Source: RYN-230 sp963851025
GTDB lineage: Bacteria > Actinomycetota > Actinomycetes > Streptosporangiales > Streptosporangiaceae
Length of the DNA: 64,000 bases
Assembly (NCBI GenBank): GCA_963851025.1
Contig: CAWKOA010000033.1
Location: 73,420-137,419 of the forward strand
Direction of reading: 5' to 3'
Under the pieces are notes generated by a model, which made no database searches, was not told where the DNA came from, and was given only the letters and a program-made list of their open reading frames with translations. Below, piece after piece: positions 27,310 through 37,324 of this stretch (the first letter of the stretch is position 1; each line of letters opens with the position of its first letter). Made by a program: the position numbers and the translations under genes.

Positions 27310-27331
27310 ATGACCTTGACGTCAATATCAA
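27310..27331. promoter_or_regulatory. operator A of the predicted TetR regulon
   Basis: ATGACCTTGAC / GTCAATATCAA, a 22-bp imperfect palindrome centred on GAC|GTC. It matches three other copies in the window (consensus half TTGAANYYGAC). On the plus strand it overlaps a TTGACG-N17-TTGAAT promoter-like pair (27316-27344) facing the CoA ligase. It lies 94 bp from the carotenoid oxygenase start on the other side. Confidence 0.75.
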
Positions 27332-27437
27332 CTTCGTGTTGAATCGCGTCACTGAGCGGCCGTGCCGCGGTCTGCACCCCATGCCCGCCGAGGGGCCCGG
27401 GCAGGCCTGCGGCCGGCGGACGGGTGGTGGATTGGCC

Positions 27438-29032
<1,595 letters not shown>

Positions 29033-29036
<4 letters not shown>

Positions 29037-29054
29037 ACTCGACGTCAACATCGA
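29033..29054. promoter_or_regulatory. operator B of the predicted TetR regulon
   Basis: TTGAACTCGAC / GTCAACATCGA, starting at the ligase stop codon. It lies just upstream of, and overlaps, the -35 region (TCGACA, 29051-29056) of the leaderless APH-kinase promoter. Confidence 0.75.
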
Positions 29055-29074
29055 CAGCCGGAGGGCGCGGCTTG

Positions 29075-29080
29075 TACTGT
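29075..29080 (+). promoter_or_regulatory. -10 box TACTGT, leaderless start of the kinase operon
   Basis: TACTGT is followed by exactly six bases and ATG 29087. A -35-like TCGACA is 18 bp upstream, inside operator B, so the TetR protein would block polymerase directly. Confidence 0.6.
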
Positions 29081-29086
29081 GTCGGC

Positions 29087-30127
29087 ATGCCCGACTGCGA
29101 CGACGCGGCAGCGCCGCCCGGCGTCGCGCCCGGACCGCTCACGGACTGGTTCGCCGCCACCCTGGGCGCCGCGGCACCGCTGCGGTTCGAGCGGCTCGCG
29201 GGCGGCTACTCCAACCTGACCTTCCTGGTCAGCGACGCGGCGGGGGAGCGCTGGGTACTCCGGCGGCCGCCGCTCGGGCACGTGCTGGCCACCGCGCACG
29301 ACATGGACCGCGAGGGCGGGATCATGGCCGCGCTGGCCGGGACCGGCGTCCCGGTCCCGGACGTGCTGGGCCGGACCGCCGACCCGCGGTGGAACGAGGC
29401 ACCGTTCTTCGTCATGTCCTTCGTCCCCGGCCAGGTACTGCGGACCCCGGCCGACACGGCCGGGCTGGCCGGGGACGAACCCGCCACGATCGCCTGGGGC
29501 CTGTTCGACGTGCTGGCCGCGATCCACGCCGTGGACCTGGCCGCGACCGGCCTGGACCGGCTGGCCCGTCCCGGCTCCTACGCCGGCCGCCAGCTCCGCC
29601 GCTGGCACCGTCAGCTCCAGGACATCCGCACCCGGGACCTGCCGCTCATGGACGGGGTGTTCGCGGACCTGACCGCGCGTCTCCCGGAGCAGTCCGGGGT
29701 ATCGCTGATCCACGGGGACTACCGGCTCGACAACGTCATCCTCGGCCCCGGCCGGCAGGTCAGCGCGGTGCTGGACTGGGAGCTGGCCACCGTGGGTGAC
29801 CCGCTGGCCGATCTCGGGCTGGCCCTGGCCTACTGGACGCAGCCCGAGGAGGCGGGGCAGCTGCCGCCCGCGCCGACCGACGCGCCCGGGTTCCCGTCCC
29901 GCCGCCAGGTCGCCGCCCGGTACGCCGGGCGCACCGGCCGCCCCGTCGGGGACCTTGGCTTCTACGTCGCGCTGGCGCACTGGAAGATCGCCTGCATGGC
30001 CGAGGGGGTCTACACCCGGCACCTGGCCGGGGATATGGGATCGTCCGGCGCCGACATGGACCTGCTCCGGCGCCAGCCCGGGATGCGCGCCCGCGCCGCC
30101 CGGCGGGTGCTCGACGGTGAGCTCTAG
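29087..30127 (+). CDS. APH-like kinase of acyl-CoA metabolism (ACAD10/11 kinase-domain and LvaA type)
   Basis: A 346-residue aminoglycoside-phosphotransferase-fold protein. The catalytic loop is HGDYRLDN (His209, Asp211, Asn216) and the metal-binding Asp230 is in LDWELATVGDPLADLG. The N-terminal lobe has GGYSNLTFLV and RRPPLGHVLATAHDM. This subgroup sits in fatty-acid gene clusters (for example mycobacterial FadE36). In ACAD10/11 and LvaA it phosphorylates 4-hydroxyacyl-CoAs rather than drugs. It heads a four-gene operon, and an ACAD10/11-like dehydrogenase occurs at 45933 under the same operator type. Function is inferred; the fold is secure. Confidence 0.85.
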   Translation: MPDCDDAAAPPGVAPGPLTDWFAATLGAAAPLRFERLAGGYSNLTFLVSDAAGERWVLRRPPLGHVLATAHDMDREGGIMAALAGTGVPVPDVLGRTADPRWNEAPFFVMSFVPGQVLRTPADTAGLAGDEPATIAWGLFDVLAAIHAVDLAATGLDRLARPGSYAGRQLRRWHRQLQDIRTRDLPLMDGVFADLTARLPEQSGVSLIHGDYRLDNVILGPGRQVSAVLDWELATVGDPLADLGLALAYWTQPEEAGQLPPAPTDAPGFPSRRQVAARYAGRTGRPVGDLGFYVALAHWKIACMAEGVYTRHLAGDMGSSGADMDLLRRQPGMRARAARRVLDGEL

Positions 30128-30143
30128 GGCGGGAGGAGAGCCG

Positions 30144-30893
30144 ATGACCGACACGGTCCGCTTCGAGGTGTCCGGGCCGGTGGCCACGATCACGCTGAAC
30201 CGGCCGGACCGGCTGAACGCGATGACCGAGGAGCTGATCGGCGGGGTCCTGGCCTGCCTCGAGCAGGCCAGCGCGGACGACGCCATCCGGGCCGTCGTGC
30301 TCACCGGTGCGGGCCGCGGTTTCTGCGCGGGCGGTGATCTCGGCGCGATGGGGGAATTCGCCGAGCCGCGCACGCCCGGGGGCAGCCGCGCGGAGCTGCG
30401 CCGGCTGCACCACACCACCGAGCTGCTGCACGAGATGCCGAAGGTGACCATCGCCGCGGTCAACGGCCCCTGCGCGGGCGCCGGCCTGTCCTGGGCGTGC
30501 GCCTGCGACCTGCGGATCGCCGCCGAGTCCGCGGTCTTCCGCACCGCGTTCCTGTCCGCCGGGCTGACGGGGGACTTCGGCGGCACATGGTCGCTGACCC
30601 GCATCGTCGGTGCCGGCCGCGCCCGCCACCTCTTTTTCCTCAACGAAAAGCTCAGCGCGGCCAGCGCCGCCGCCATCGGCCTGGTCGGCGAGGTCGTGCC
30701 GGACGGCGCCCTGATGACCCGGGTCGCTGACATCGCCAGCGGGCTCGCGCAGGCACCGCCGCACGTGATCGCCGGGATCAAGCAGAACCTGAACGACGCG
30801 CAGGAACTGGGCCTGCACGCGATGCTCAACGCCGAGGCCGACCGCCAGGTCCAGGCGGCGCTCAGCCACCCGTCCGCCGCCCCGCGGTCCTAG
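30144..30893 (+). CDS. enoyl-CoA hydratase/isomerase
   Basis: A 249-residue crotonase. The oxyanion segments are GAGRGFCAGGDLGAMGEF and NGPCAGAGLSWACACDLRIA. The second catalytic region reads LTGDFGGTWSLTRIVG, more like the isomerase/PaaG branch than classical hydratases with two Glu. RBS GGGAGGAG. It follows the kinase gene by 16 bp in the same operon. Confidence 0.85.
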   Translation: MTDTVRFEVSGPVATITLNRPDRLNAMTEELIGGVLACLEQASADDAIRAVVLTGAGRGFCAGGDLGAMGEFAEPRTPGGSRAELRRLHHTTELLHEMPKVTIAAVNGPCAGAGLSWACACDLRIAAESAVFRTAFLSAGLTGDFGGTWSLTRIVGAGRARHLFFLNEKLSAASAAAIGLVGEVVPDGALMTRVADIASGLAQAPPHVIAGIKQNLNDAQELGLHAMLNAEADRQVQAALSHPSAAPRS

Positions 30894-30908
30894 CCGGGCG
30901 GCGGGGGC

Positions 30909-32612
30909 ATGATCGACGGCTGGGCCGCGCCAGATGAGCGGGTGCTGCCGCGCCTGCTGCGCCGCCGGGCCGCGGAGCGGCCGGACGCGGAGTTCCTGCG
31001 CATCGAGGACGGCCCGGCGGAGACGTTCGGCCAGGTGCTGGCGGCCGCGGAGCGGATCGCGGCCCAGCTCGCCGGGCTCGGGGTCGGCCCGGGGGACATG
31101 GTGCCGCTGCTGGCGGGCACCTCAGCGGAGTCGGTGCACGCCTGGCTGGGGGTAAACCTGGCCGGGGCGGCGGACGTGCCGCTGAACACCGCCTACCGCG
31201 GCGCGAGCCTGGCCCACGGGCTGGGCCTGTGCGGCGCCCGTCTGGTGATCGCCGACCCGTCGTTCCTGCCCCGGATCGCCGGCGTGGCCGCGGGCCTGCC
31301 CGCCCTGGAGACCGTGGTCCTGCTCGCTGACGGCGCCGCGCCCGCCACTGCGGGCCAGCCGGGTCGGGACCTGGATGGCCTGGACGGCCTGGCCGGGCTG
31401 CGGGTGATCGCGCTGGCCGGGGCCGCCGCCGGGCCGGTGCCGGACGACAGCGCGGTGACCTGCCGGGACACCGCGTCCGTCCTGTTCACCTCGGGGACCA
31501 CGGGCCCGGCCAAGGGCGTGATCATGACCCACGCGCAGACGTACGCGATCGCCCAGGAGATCGTGGATGGGCTGCGGGTGACCGGGCGGGACATCTTCTA
31601 CTGCTTCCATCCCATGTTCCACATGACGCGGTTCGGCTCGGTGTACACGGCGCTGCTGGCCGGCTGCCCGGTGGTGCTGGACCGCCGCTTTGACCCGGCG
31701 GCGTTCCTGGACCGGGCCCGCCGCTACGGCGCCACCGCCACCATCGGGCACGGCCCGATGCTGGAGGCCATCTACCGCCAGCCGGAGCGGCCAGACGACG
31801 CCGACAACCCGCTGCGCACGATCCTCACCGCGCCGCTGCCGGCCAGGATCGCGGCGGACTTCGAGCGGCGGTTCGGGGTCCGGGCCATCGACACCTGGGG
31901 GATGACCGAGGTGACCTGCGTGACCATGCGCCCCTATCAGGAGCCGCTGCGCCCCGGCAGCTGCGGGCGCCCGCGCGATGACCTGCTCGAGCTGCGGATC
32001 GTGGACCCCGAGACCGACGAGGTCCTGCCCGCGGGGCAGGTCGGCGAGATCACCGTGCGGCCCCGTGAGCCCTGGGTGGTGATGCAGGGCTACCTGGGCA
32101 TGCCCGAGCTCACGGTGGCCGCCTGGCGGAACTTCCGGTTCCACTCCGGCGACTTCGGCTACCTGACCGAGGACGGCCACCTGTTCTTCGCCGAGCGATC
32201 GGCCGACCGGATCCGGCGCCGGGCCGAGAACGTATCGGCCTATGACATCGAGTCCGCCGCGGCGTCGCACCCGCGGGTGCAGGACTGTGCCGCGGTGGGC
32301 GTCGCCTCGCAGTTCGAGAGCGACGACGACATCAAGCTGTGCGTGGTGCCGGCCCCGGGGCCGCCGCCCGATGAGGCGGACCTGATCCGGCACCTGGCCC
32401 GGGCGCTGCCGCACTACCAGGTCCCCAGGTACATCGAGGTGCTGCCCCAGTTGCCCCGCACCCCGACCGGCAAGATCCAGCGGCAGGCGCTCCGGGCGTC
32501 CGGCGCCGGGCCGGGCGTCTGGGACCGGGCCGCGGCCGGCGTCTCGGTCCGGGCCCTGTCGGGTGAGGGCCCGTCGCGTGAGGGCCCGTCGCGTAGTGAG
32601 GGGGAGCGGTGA
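30909..32612 (+). CDS. AMP-forming CoA ligase (CaiC-like)
   Basis: A 567-residue ligase. Motifs are FTSGTTGPAKGVIMTHAQ, DTWGMTEVTC, FHSGDFGYLTEDGHLFFAERSADRIRRRAENVS and the catalytic Lys in PRTPTGKIQRQAL. It resembles crotonobetaine/carnitine-CoA ligases. The C-terminal tail carries a duplicated 15-bp unit (encoding REGPS) and overlaps the CaiB start (GTGA). A ligase and a CoA-transferase side by side suggest two routes to the same CoA ester. Confidence 0.85.
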   Translation: MIDGWAAPDERVLPRLLRRRAAERPDAEFLRIEDGPAETFGQVLAAAERIAAQLAGLGVGPGDMVPLLAGTSAESVHAWLGVNLAGAADVPLNTAYRGASLAHGLGLCGARLVIADPSFLPRIAGVAAGLPALETVVLLADGAAPATAGQPGRDLDGLDGLAGLRVIALAGAAAGPVPDDSAVTCRDTASVLFTSGTTGPAKGVIMTHAQTYAIAQEIVDGLRVTGRDIFYCFHPMFHMTRFGSVYTALLAGCPVVLDRRFDPAAFLDRARRYGATATIGHGPMLEAIYRQPERPDDADNPLRTILTAPLPARIAADFERRFGVRAIDTWGMTEVTCVTMRPYQEPLRPGSCGRPRDDLLELRIVDPETDEVLPAGQVGEITVRPREPWVVMQGYLGMPELTVAAWRNFRFHSGDFGYLTEDGHLFFAERSADRIRRRAENVSAYDIESAAASHPRVQDCAAVGVASQFESDDDIKLCVVPAPGPPPDEADLIRHLARALPHYQVPRYIEVLPQLPRTPTGKIQRQALRASGAGPGVWDRAAAGVSVRALSGEGPSREGPSRSEGER

Positions 32613-33738
32613 GCGATCCCGCCGCCCCGGCCCCGGGCGGCCCGCTGTCCGGGATCCGGGTCATTGACCTGAGCCGGCTCGCGCCCGGGCCCTACGGCAG
32701 CATGCTGCTGGCCGACCTCGGGGCCGAGGTCATCGCGATCACGGGAGGCCGCGCGGGGCAGGTTCCCGCGGACTTCGCGCGGGGCAAGCGGTTCGTGCAC
32801 CTGAACCTCAAGCACCCGGCCAGCCGCCAGGCCCTGCGCCGCCTGGTCGCCACCGCCGATGTCCTGATCGAGGGGTTCCGCCCGGGGGTGGCGGACCGGC
32901 TGGGCGCGGGTTATGACGAGCTGAGCCAGGTGAACCCGCGGCTGGTCTACTGCTCGGTGACCGGCTACGACCCGGAGGGCCCGGGCGCCCAGGCCGCCGG
33001 GCACGACATCAACTACCTGGCCGTCACCGGGCTGCTGGGCGCCATCGGACCGGCGGGCGGCCCGCCGGCGCCACCGCTCAACGTGGTGGCCGACCTGGCC
33101 GGCGGCGGCCTGCTGGCCGCGTTCGGCATCTGCGCGGCGCTGGTCGAGCGGGACCGTTCCGGGCACGGGCAGAGGATCACCGCCGCGATGACGGGCGGCG
33201 TGCTGTCCATGATGGAGATGTGGCTGAACGCCTGGCGCACCCCGCTGCTGCCCGAGCGCGGGCTCGGATTCACCACCGGCGCGGCGCCGTTCTACCGCTG
33301 CTACCTCTGCGCCGACGGGCGGTACGTGGCGGTGGGCGCGGTCGAGGACGGGTTCTTCCGTGCCCTGTGGGACGGGCTCGGCCTGCCCGCGCCCGGCCCG
33401 GACAACCGGTTCGACCCGGCCGCCTGGCCGGGCCTGGCCCAGGTCATCGGCGAGCGGTTCGCCACCGCGAGCCGCGATGAGTGGGCGGAGCGGTTCGCCG
33501 GGGTGGATGCCTGCGTCACCCCGGTGCTCGCACCGGACGAGGTGCTCCGGGCCAGCGGCGGCCGGGCCCGGTGCCCCGGTTCTCCCGCACGCCGGGGGAG
33601 CGGGGCCGCGACGGCGGCGAGCCGGACGCCACGGCCGAGGTGCTGGCCCAGGCCGGGCTCAGCGACGAGGAGATGCGCGCCGTCGCCGAGGATGCCCGCC
33701 GCGACGGGGCGTTCGGCTTCAAGTGGCCGCCTGACTAA
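32609..33738 (+). CDS. CaiB/BaiF family III CoA-transferase, frameshifted near the C-terminus
   Basis: About 376 residues when the frame is corrected. Hallmarks are IDLSRLAPGPYGSMLLADLGAEVI, KRFVHLNLKHPASRQAL, ADVLIEGFRPGVADRL and GYDPEGPGAQAAGHDINYLAVTG. After VLAPDEVLRASGG the frame changes near 33560-33575. The next frame over gives the expected ending (PVPRFSRTPG ... ATAEVLAQAGLSDEEMRAV) and stops at 33738. Left uncorrected, the frame runs to 33766 with an Arg-rich tail. GTG start, GTGA overlap with the ligase; last gene of the kinase operon. Probably a one-base sequence error in a G/C run. Confidence 0.85.
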
Positions 33739-33759
33739 TCCCGGCGCCGGGGTTGCCGC

Positions 33760-33783
33760 CAAATAATCGCTGACATATATTTG
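33760..33783. promoter_or_regulatory. inverted repeat in front of the PadR gene
   Basis: CAAATA (33760-33765) and TATTTG (33778-33783), with 12 bp between, in an A/T-rich patch 30 bp before the regulator start. A likely autoregulatory operator and promoter. Confidence 0.5.
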
Positions 33784-33813
33784 CAGACGAGTAAGAGGAG
33801 GGAGGCGACCCCG

Positions 33814-34461
33814 ATGGCCGCGAAGCGCAAAGTTGACAACCTGATGGCCCTGGCCGTGCTGGCCACCGTCGTCCAGCAGCCGATGCATCGTTACCAGATC
33901 GCGGCCCTGATCCGCGCCCGCGGCAAAGACCAGGACATGGACGTCAAGTGGGGGTCCCTCTACACCGTCGTGCAGAACCTGGCCAAGCACGGCTTCCTGG
34001 AGGTGGTTGGCACCAGCAGGCAGGGTGCGCGCCCGGAGCGGACGGTGTACCGGATCACCGAGGCTGGCCGGCAGGAAATGCTCGACTGGACCCGGGAACT
34101 GCTGTCCACCCCGGAGCCCGAGCACCCCAGGTTCGCCGCCGGGCTGTCCGTGCAGATGATCCTGTCGCCCGACGAGGTGATGGCCCTGCTGCGGACCCGG
34201 CTCGGCCGGCTGGAGGAGTCGATCGCCGCCCGCCAGGCTGCGATCTCCGGGCTCCTCAAGGAGCTTCCCCGCCTGTTCCTGGTCGAGGACGAGTACGCCG
34301 TGGCCATGATCGAAGCGGAGGCGGCCTGGGTCCGCAGCCTCCTGGAGGAGCTGACCTCGGGCAGCTTCCCCGATCTCGCGACGTGGCGGGCCTTCCACGA
34401 GAGCGGCGAGATGCCCCCGGAGCTGGCCGAACTCGCGCAGAGGGGGGTGGCAGACGACTAG
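33814..34461 (+). CDS. PadR-family transcriptional regulator
   Basis: A 215-residue regulator. The winged helix at residues ~8-85 contains LMALAVLATVVQQPMHRYQIAALIRARGK ... KWGSLYTVVQNLAKHGFLEVVG. The C-terminal region is a long helical PadR-type dimerisation domain (ERTVYRITEAGRQEMLDWTREL ... RLGRLEESIAARQAAISGLLKEL). ATG 33814 is chosen for the AGGAGGGAGG upstream. It probably controls the FAD monooxygenase 205 bp downstream and itself. Confidence 0.85.
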   Translation: MAAKRKVDNLMALAVLATVVQQPMHRYQIAALIRARGKDQDMDVKWGSLYTVVQNLAKHGFLEVVGTSRQGARPERTVYRITEAGRQEMLDWTRELLSTPEPEHPRFAAGLSVQMILSPDEVMALLRTRLGRLEESIAARQAAISGLLKELPRLFLVEDEYAVAMIEAEAAWVRSLLEELTSGSFPDLATWRAFHESGEMPPELAELAQRGVADD

Positions 34462-34473
34462 CTAGCGCTAAAT

Positions 34474-34509
34474 GGTCCCGAGGCGGTGCGGCAACACCGC
34501 CGCGGGACC
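34474..34509 (+). terminator. hairpin after the PadR gene
   Basis: GGTCCCG-A-GGCGGTG pairs with CACCGCC-G-CGGGACC around a six-base loop, giving 14 pairs with one internal mismatch, 12 bp after the stop. No T-run. Confidence 0.65.
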
Positions 34510-34666
34510 CGGGGCGGCTGCTCGCAGCCATCCCGTCCAGCACCCGCGAACCGATGCCCGCACGAGACGAACCCGGCCACGAGGTGGCAACCAAAGGATA
34601 GCTGGGTTCCCCGTGCGTGATCTCGGCGCAGAACAACCGACGACCACCACACGCAGGAGAGAACTC

Positions 34667-35914
34667 ATGTCTACAGCCACGCCCAAAGTCCGCACCGCCC
34701 TGGTCATCGGCGGCGGGATCGCCGGTCCCGTCGCCGCGGCCGCCCTGCTCAAGGCCGGCCTCCAGGCGACGGTCTACGAGGCCTACCCCACCCTGGCCGA
34801 GGGAATCGGCGGCGGGCTGGCCCTCGCCCCCAACGGCCTGGCCGCGCTGCGCATCATCGGCGCCGACGCTGCTGTCCGGGCCCTGTCCACCCCGGTCACC
34901 GGGACGGTCATGGCGGTCGGCGGGAACACCCGCCGGCTGCCCAGCCTGGCGGGCGTGGAGCCACTCCAGATCATCGGCCGCGGCGACCTGCACCGGGTCC
35001 TGCACGACCGGGCGGTCGAGTCGGGCGTCCGCTTCGAATACGGCAAGCGCCTGGTCGCCGTGGAAGAAGCGGCGGACTCGGTCACGGCGAAGTTCGACGA
35101 CGGCACCGCCGCGACCGCCGACGTCCTGATCGGAGCCGACGGCGTCCGCTCCACCGTCAGGACCCTGATCGACCCGGAGGCCCCCGGCGCGGGCTACACG
35201 GGCATGCTGGGCTTCCAGGGTTATGTCGACGCCGGCCCCGGCCTCGACCCCGAACCTGGCGTCATGACGTTCGCCTTCGGCCAGCGGGCCTACTACCTCT
35301 TCTGGAAGATGGCGGACGGCCGGGTGACCTGGGGCGCGAACCTGCCTTCGAAGCAGTACATGTCGCTGGCCGAGGCCCGGGCGATCCCGGCCGGGCAGTG
35401 GCTGCGGACGCTGCGCGACACGTACGCGGGCGACCTTCCGGGTGAGCTGCTGGCGAACCGCACGACCGCGGAGAACCTCGACATCACGGGGGCGATCCAC
35501 ATCATGCCGCCCGTCCCGCACTGGTACCGCGGTCGCATGGTGCTGGTCGGCGACGCCGTCCACGCCCCGTCCAACAGCACTGGCCAGGGCGCGTCGCTGG
35601 CCATCGAGAGCGCGATCCAGCTGGCGCGCTGCCTGCGGGACCTGCCCGATGCCACGTCGGCGTTCCGTGCCTACGAGCGGTTGCGGCGGGAGCGGGTGGA
35701 GCGGATCGCCAAGCGGGGCGCCCGGACGAACAGCGCCAAGACGCCCGGGCCGGTCGCGCGTAAGGCGATGCATGCGCTGATGCCGATCTTCTTCAGGCTG
35801 ATGAACTTCGAGAAGGTCATGGGCTGGGAGCAGCGGTACCGGATCGACTGGGACGCGCCGGTGGTGGCTGGGCCTGTCGTGGCCGGGACGTCGGTGCCGG
35901 CTGAGGTGTCCTGA
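34667..35914 (+). CDS. FAD-dependent monooxygenase (PHBH-like)
   Basis: A 415-residue class A flavoprotein hydroxylase. The dinucleotide-binding motif is LVIGGGIAGPVAAAAL (residues ~12-27), the DG motif is ADVLIGADGVRSTVR and the GD motif is MVLVGDAVHAPSNSTGQGASLAIESA. These enzymes hydroxylate aromatic or unsaturated ring compounds using NAD(P)H and O2. RBS AGGAGAG. A hairpin and PadR gene lie upstream; its stop abuts the stop of the convergent synthase gene. The substrate could be the ring-containing acid handled by the surrounding cluster. Confidence 0.85.
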   Translation: MSTATPKVRTALVIGGGIAGPVAAAALLKAGLQATVYEAYPTLAEGIGGGLALAPNGLAALRIIGADAAVRALSTPVTGTVMAVGGNTRRLPSLAGVEPLQIIGRGDLHRVLHDRAVESGVRFEYGKRLVAVEEAADSVTAKFDDGTAATADVLIGADGVRSTVRTLIDPEAPGAGYTGMLGFQGYVDAGPGLDPEPGVMTFAFGQRAYYLFWKMADGRVTWGANLPSKQYMSLAEARAIPAGQWLRTLRDTYAGDLPGELLANRTTAENLDITGAIHIMPPVPHWYRGRMVLVGDAVHAPSNSTGQGASLAIESAIQLARCLRDLPDATSAFRAYERLRRERVERIAKRGARTNSAKTPGPVARKAMHALMPIFFRLMNFEKVMGWEQRYRIDWDAPVVAGPVVAGTSVPAEVS

Positions 35915-37138
35915 TCAGGCCCGGGTGACGATCAGGCAGGCGTCCTGGCCGCCGAACCCGAACCCGTTCACCTGCAGCACGCCGATGTCGGCCTTGGCCG
36001 GCCCGTGCGTGATGACCCGGAACCTGGCCGCCGGCTCCACCTCGGTGGTGCCGGCGACGTGCACCAGCGTGCCGGTCGCCATCCCGTGCAGGCCGGCCAG
36101 CAGGCCCATCACGCCGCTGGCCGAGCCGGTGTGCCCGACGTGGCCCTTGATCGAGGTCACCGGCAGGTCCGCCGCGTGCTCGCCGAACACCTCGTTGATC
36201 GCGCGGGCCTCGGCCAGGTCCCCGGCCGGGGTCGCGGTCGCGTGCGCGATCACCGCGTCCACGGCCTGCGGGCCGGCCAGGCCCGCGTCGCGCTGCGCGC
36301 GGCGCATGGCCTCCGCCTCCCACCGGCCGGACGGCTCGGGGGAGGACGGGTGGAAGCCCTCGGACAGCGAGGCGTAGCCGGTGACCATGCCGTAGAAATG
36401 CGCGCCGCGCCGGGCGGCCCGACCGGCGTCCTCCAGCACGACCACGGCCGCCCCGGCGCCCTCGACCACGCCGCAGCGGTGCACGTCAAAGGGCAGGCTG
36501 GCCCGGTCGGCCCGGTCCGGCGGGTTCGACATCCCGTAGCTGCGCTGGCTGTAGGCCAGGGCGGGCGCCAGGCCGCACTCGGTGCCGCCCGCGATGATCA
36601 CGTCGGCCTCTCCGGTCCCGATCATCCGGGTGGCGGTGCCGATCGCGTCCAGGGAGGACGCGCAGGCCGAGGAGACGGTCAGCAGCGGCCCGTGCAGCCC
36701 GTAGTGCATGGCGATCTGCCCGGCGGCCATGTTGGGCCAGACCTGGATGTTCAGCTTCCGCGGCACCGCGTCCGGGCCCTCGGTGTCGAGTAGCCGCTGG
36801 GCGTCGAGCAGGGCGCGGGCGCCCGCCATGGTCACGCCCAGCACGACCCCGGTGCGCAGCGGGTCGAAGTCCCCGCCCGCGTCGCGCATGGCCTGGATGC
36901 TGGCGGCCAGGGCGTGCTGGGTGAACGTGTCCGAGCCGGCGATCACCCGCTCGTCCAGCCACGCGGCCGGGTCGAAGTCCGGCACCGGGGCGATCCAGGC
37001 GGGCCGGCCCGCCTCCGGCTCGGCCCACGGCGCGGCCGTCACGCCGTGCTCGCCCGCGTCGAGGCGGGTGAAGTACTCGTCCGCGGACTGGCCGATGCAG
37101 GAGATGACGCCGATGCCGGTGATGGCCACGTCCCGCAT
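35915..37138 (-). CDS. beta-ketoacyl synthase (FabF/KAS II-like)
   Basis: A 407-residue condensing enzyme. The nucleophile Cys159 is in SSACASSLDAIG. The two His are in IAHATATPAGD (in place of HGTGT) and IKGHVGHTGSASG, so the Cys-His-His triad is complete. The start at 37138 has GGAAGGGG upstream. There is no acyl carrier protein, malonyl transferase or ketoreductase next to it, so a standard fatty acid synthase or PKS role is not supported. Its promoter (TTGATT-N17-TACTGT, 37192-37164) overlaps operator C, placing it in the catabolic regulon. Confidence 0.85.
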   Translation of the reverse strand: MRDVAITGIGVISCIGQSADEYFTRLDAGEHGVTAAPWAEPEAGRPAWIAPVPDFDPAAWLDERVIAGSDTFTQHALAASIQAMRDAGGDFDPLRTGVVLGVTMAGARALLDAQRLLDTEGPDAVPRKLNIQVWPNMAAGQIAMHYGLHGPLLTVSSACASSLDAIGTATRMIGTGEADVIIAGGTECGLAPALAYSQRSYGMSNPPDRADRASLPFDVHRCGVVEGAGAAVVVLEDAGRAARRGAHFYGMVTGYASLSEGFHPSSPEPSGRWEAEAMRRAQRDAGLAGPQAVDAVIAHATATPAGDLAEARAINEVFGEHAADLPVTSIKGHVGHTGSASGVMGLLAGLHGMATGTLVHVAGTTEVEPAARFRVITHGPAKADIGVLQVNGFGFGGQDACLIVTRA

Positions 37139-37170
37139 GCGCTGCCCCTTCCGCCGCTCATTGACAGTAG

Positions 37171-37192
37171 TTGAATCCGACGTCAGAATCAA
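37171..37192. promoter_or_regulatory. operator C of the predicted TetR regulon
   Basis: TTGAATCCGAC / GTCAGAATCAA. On the minus strand it covers the -35 box TTGATT (37192-37187) and most of the 17-bp spacer before the -10 TACTGT (37169-37164) of the synthase gene. The CoA ligase lies on the other side. Minus-strand sequence here matches operator D at 23 of 29 positions, including both promoter boxes. Confidence 0.75.
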
Positions 37193-37324
37193 TCAGTCGC
37201 ATGCGGCCCCAGACGCAGACCGGGCGCGCGTGCGGCCCCCAGGCATCCCGGCCGCCTGCGCGGCCGCGCAGGCGGCCGCCTGCCAGGAACGATTCACGCC
37301 GGGCGACGCAGGCCGGAGGCATCC

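Noticed and set aside
24946..27342. 798-residue plus-strand frame over CBS/BON and carotenoid oxygenase genes
   Set aside because: Shadow of two clear minus-strand genes; no domain, no RBS.
29087..30127. APH-fold gene read as aminoglycoside resistance
   Set aside because: Sequence features and operon match the acyl-CoA-linked subgroup; resistance is unlikely.
29045..30869. Long minus-strand frames (594 and 369 residues) over the kinase and ECH genes
   Set aside because: Complement of genes with intact catalytic motifs.
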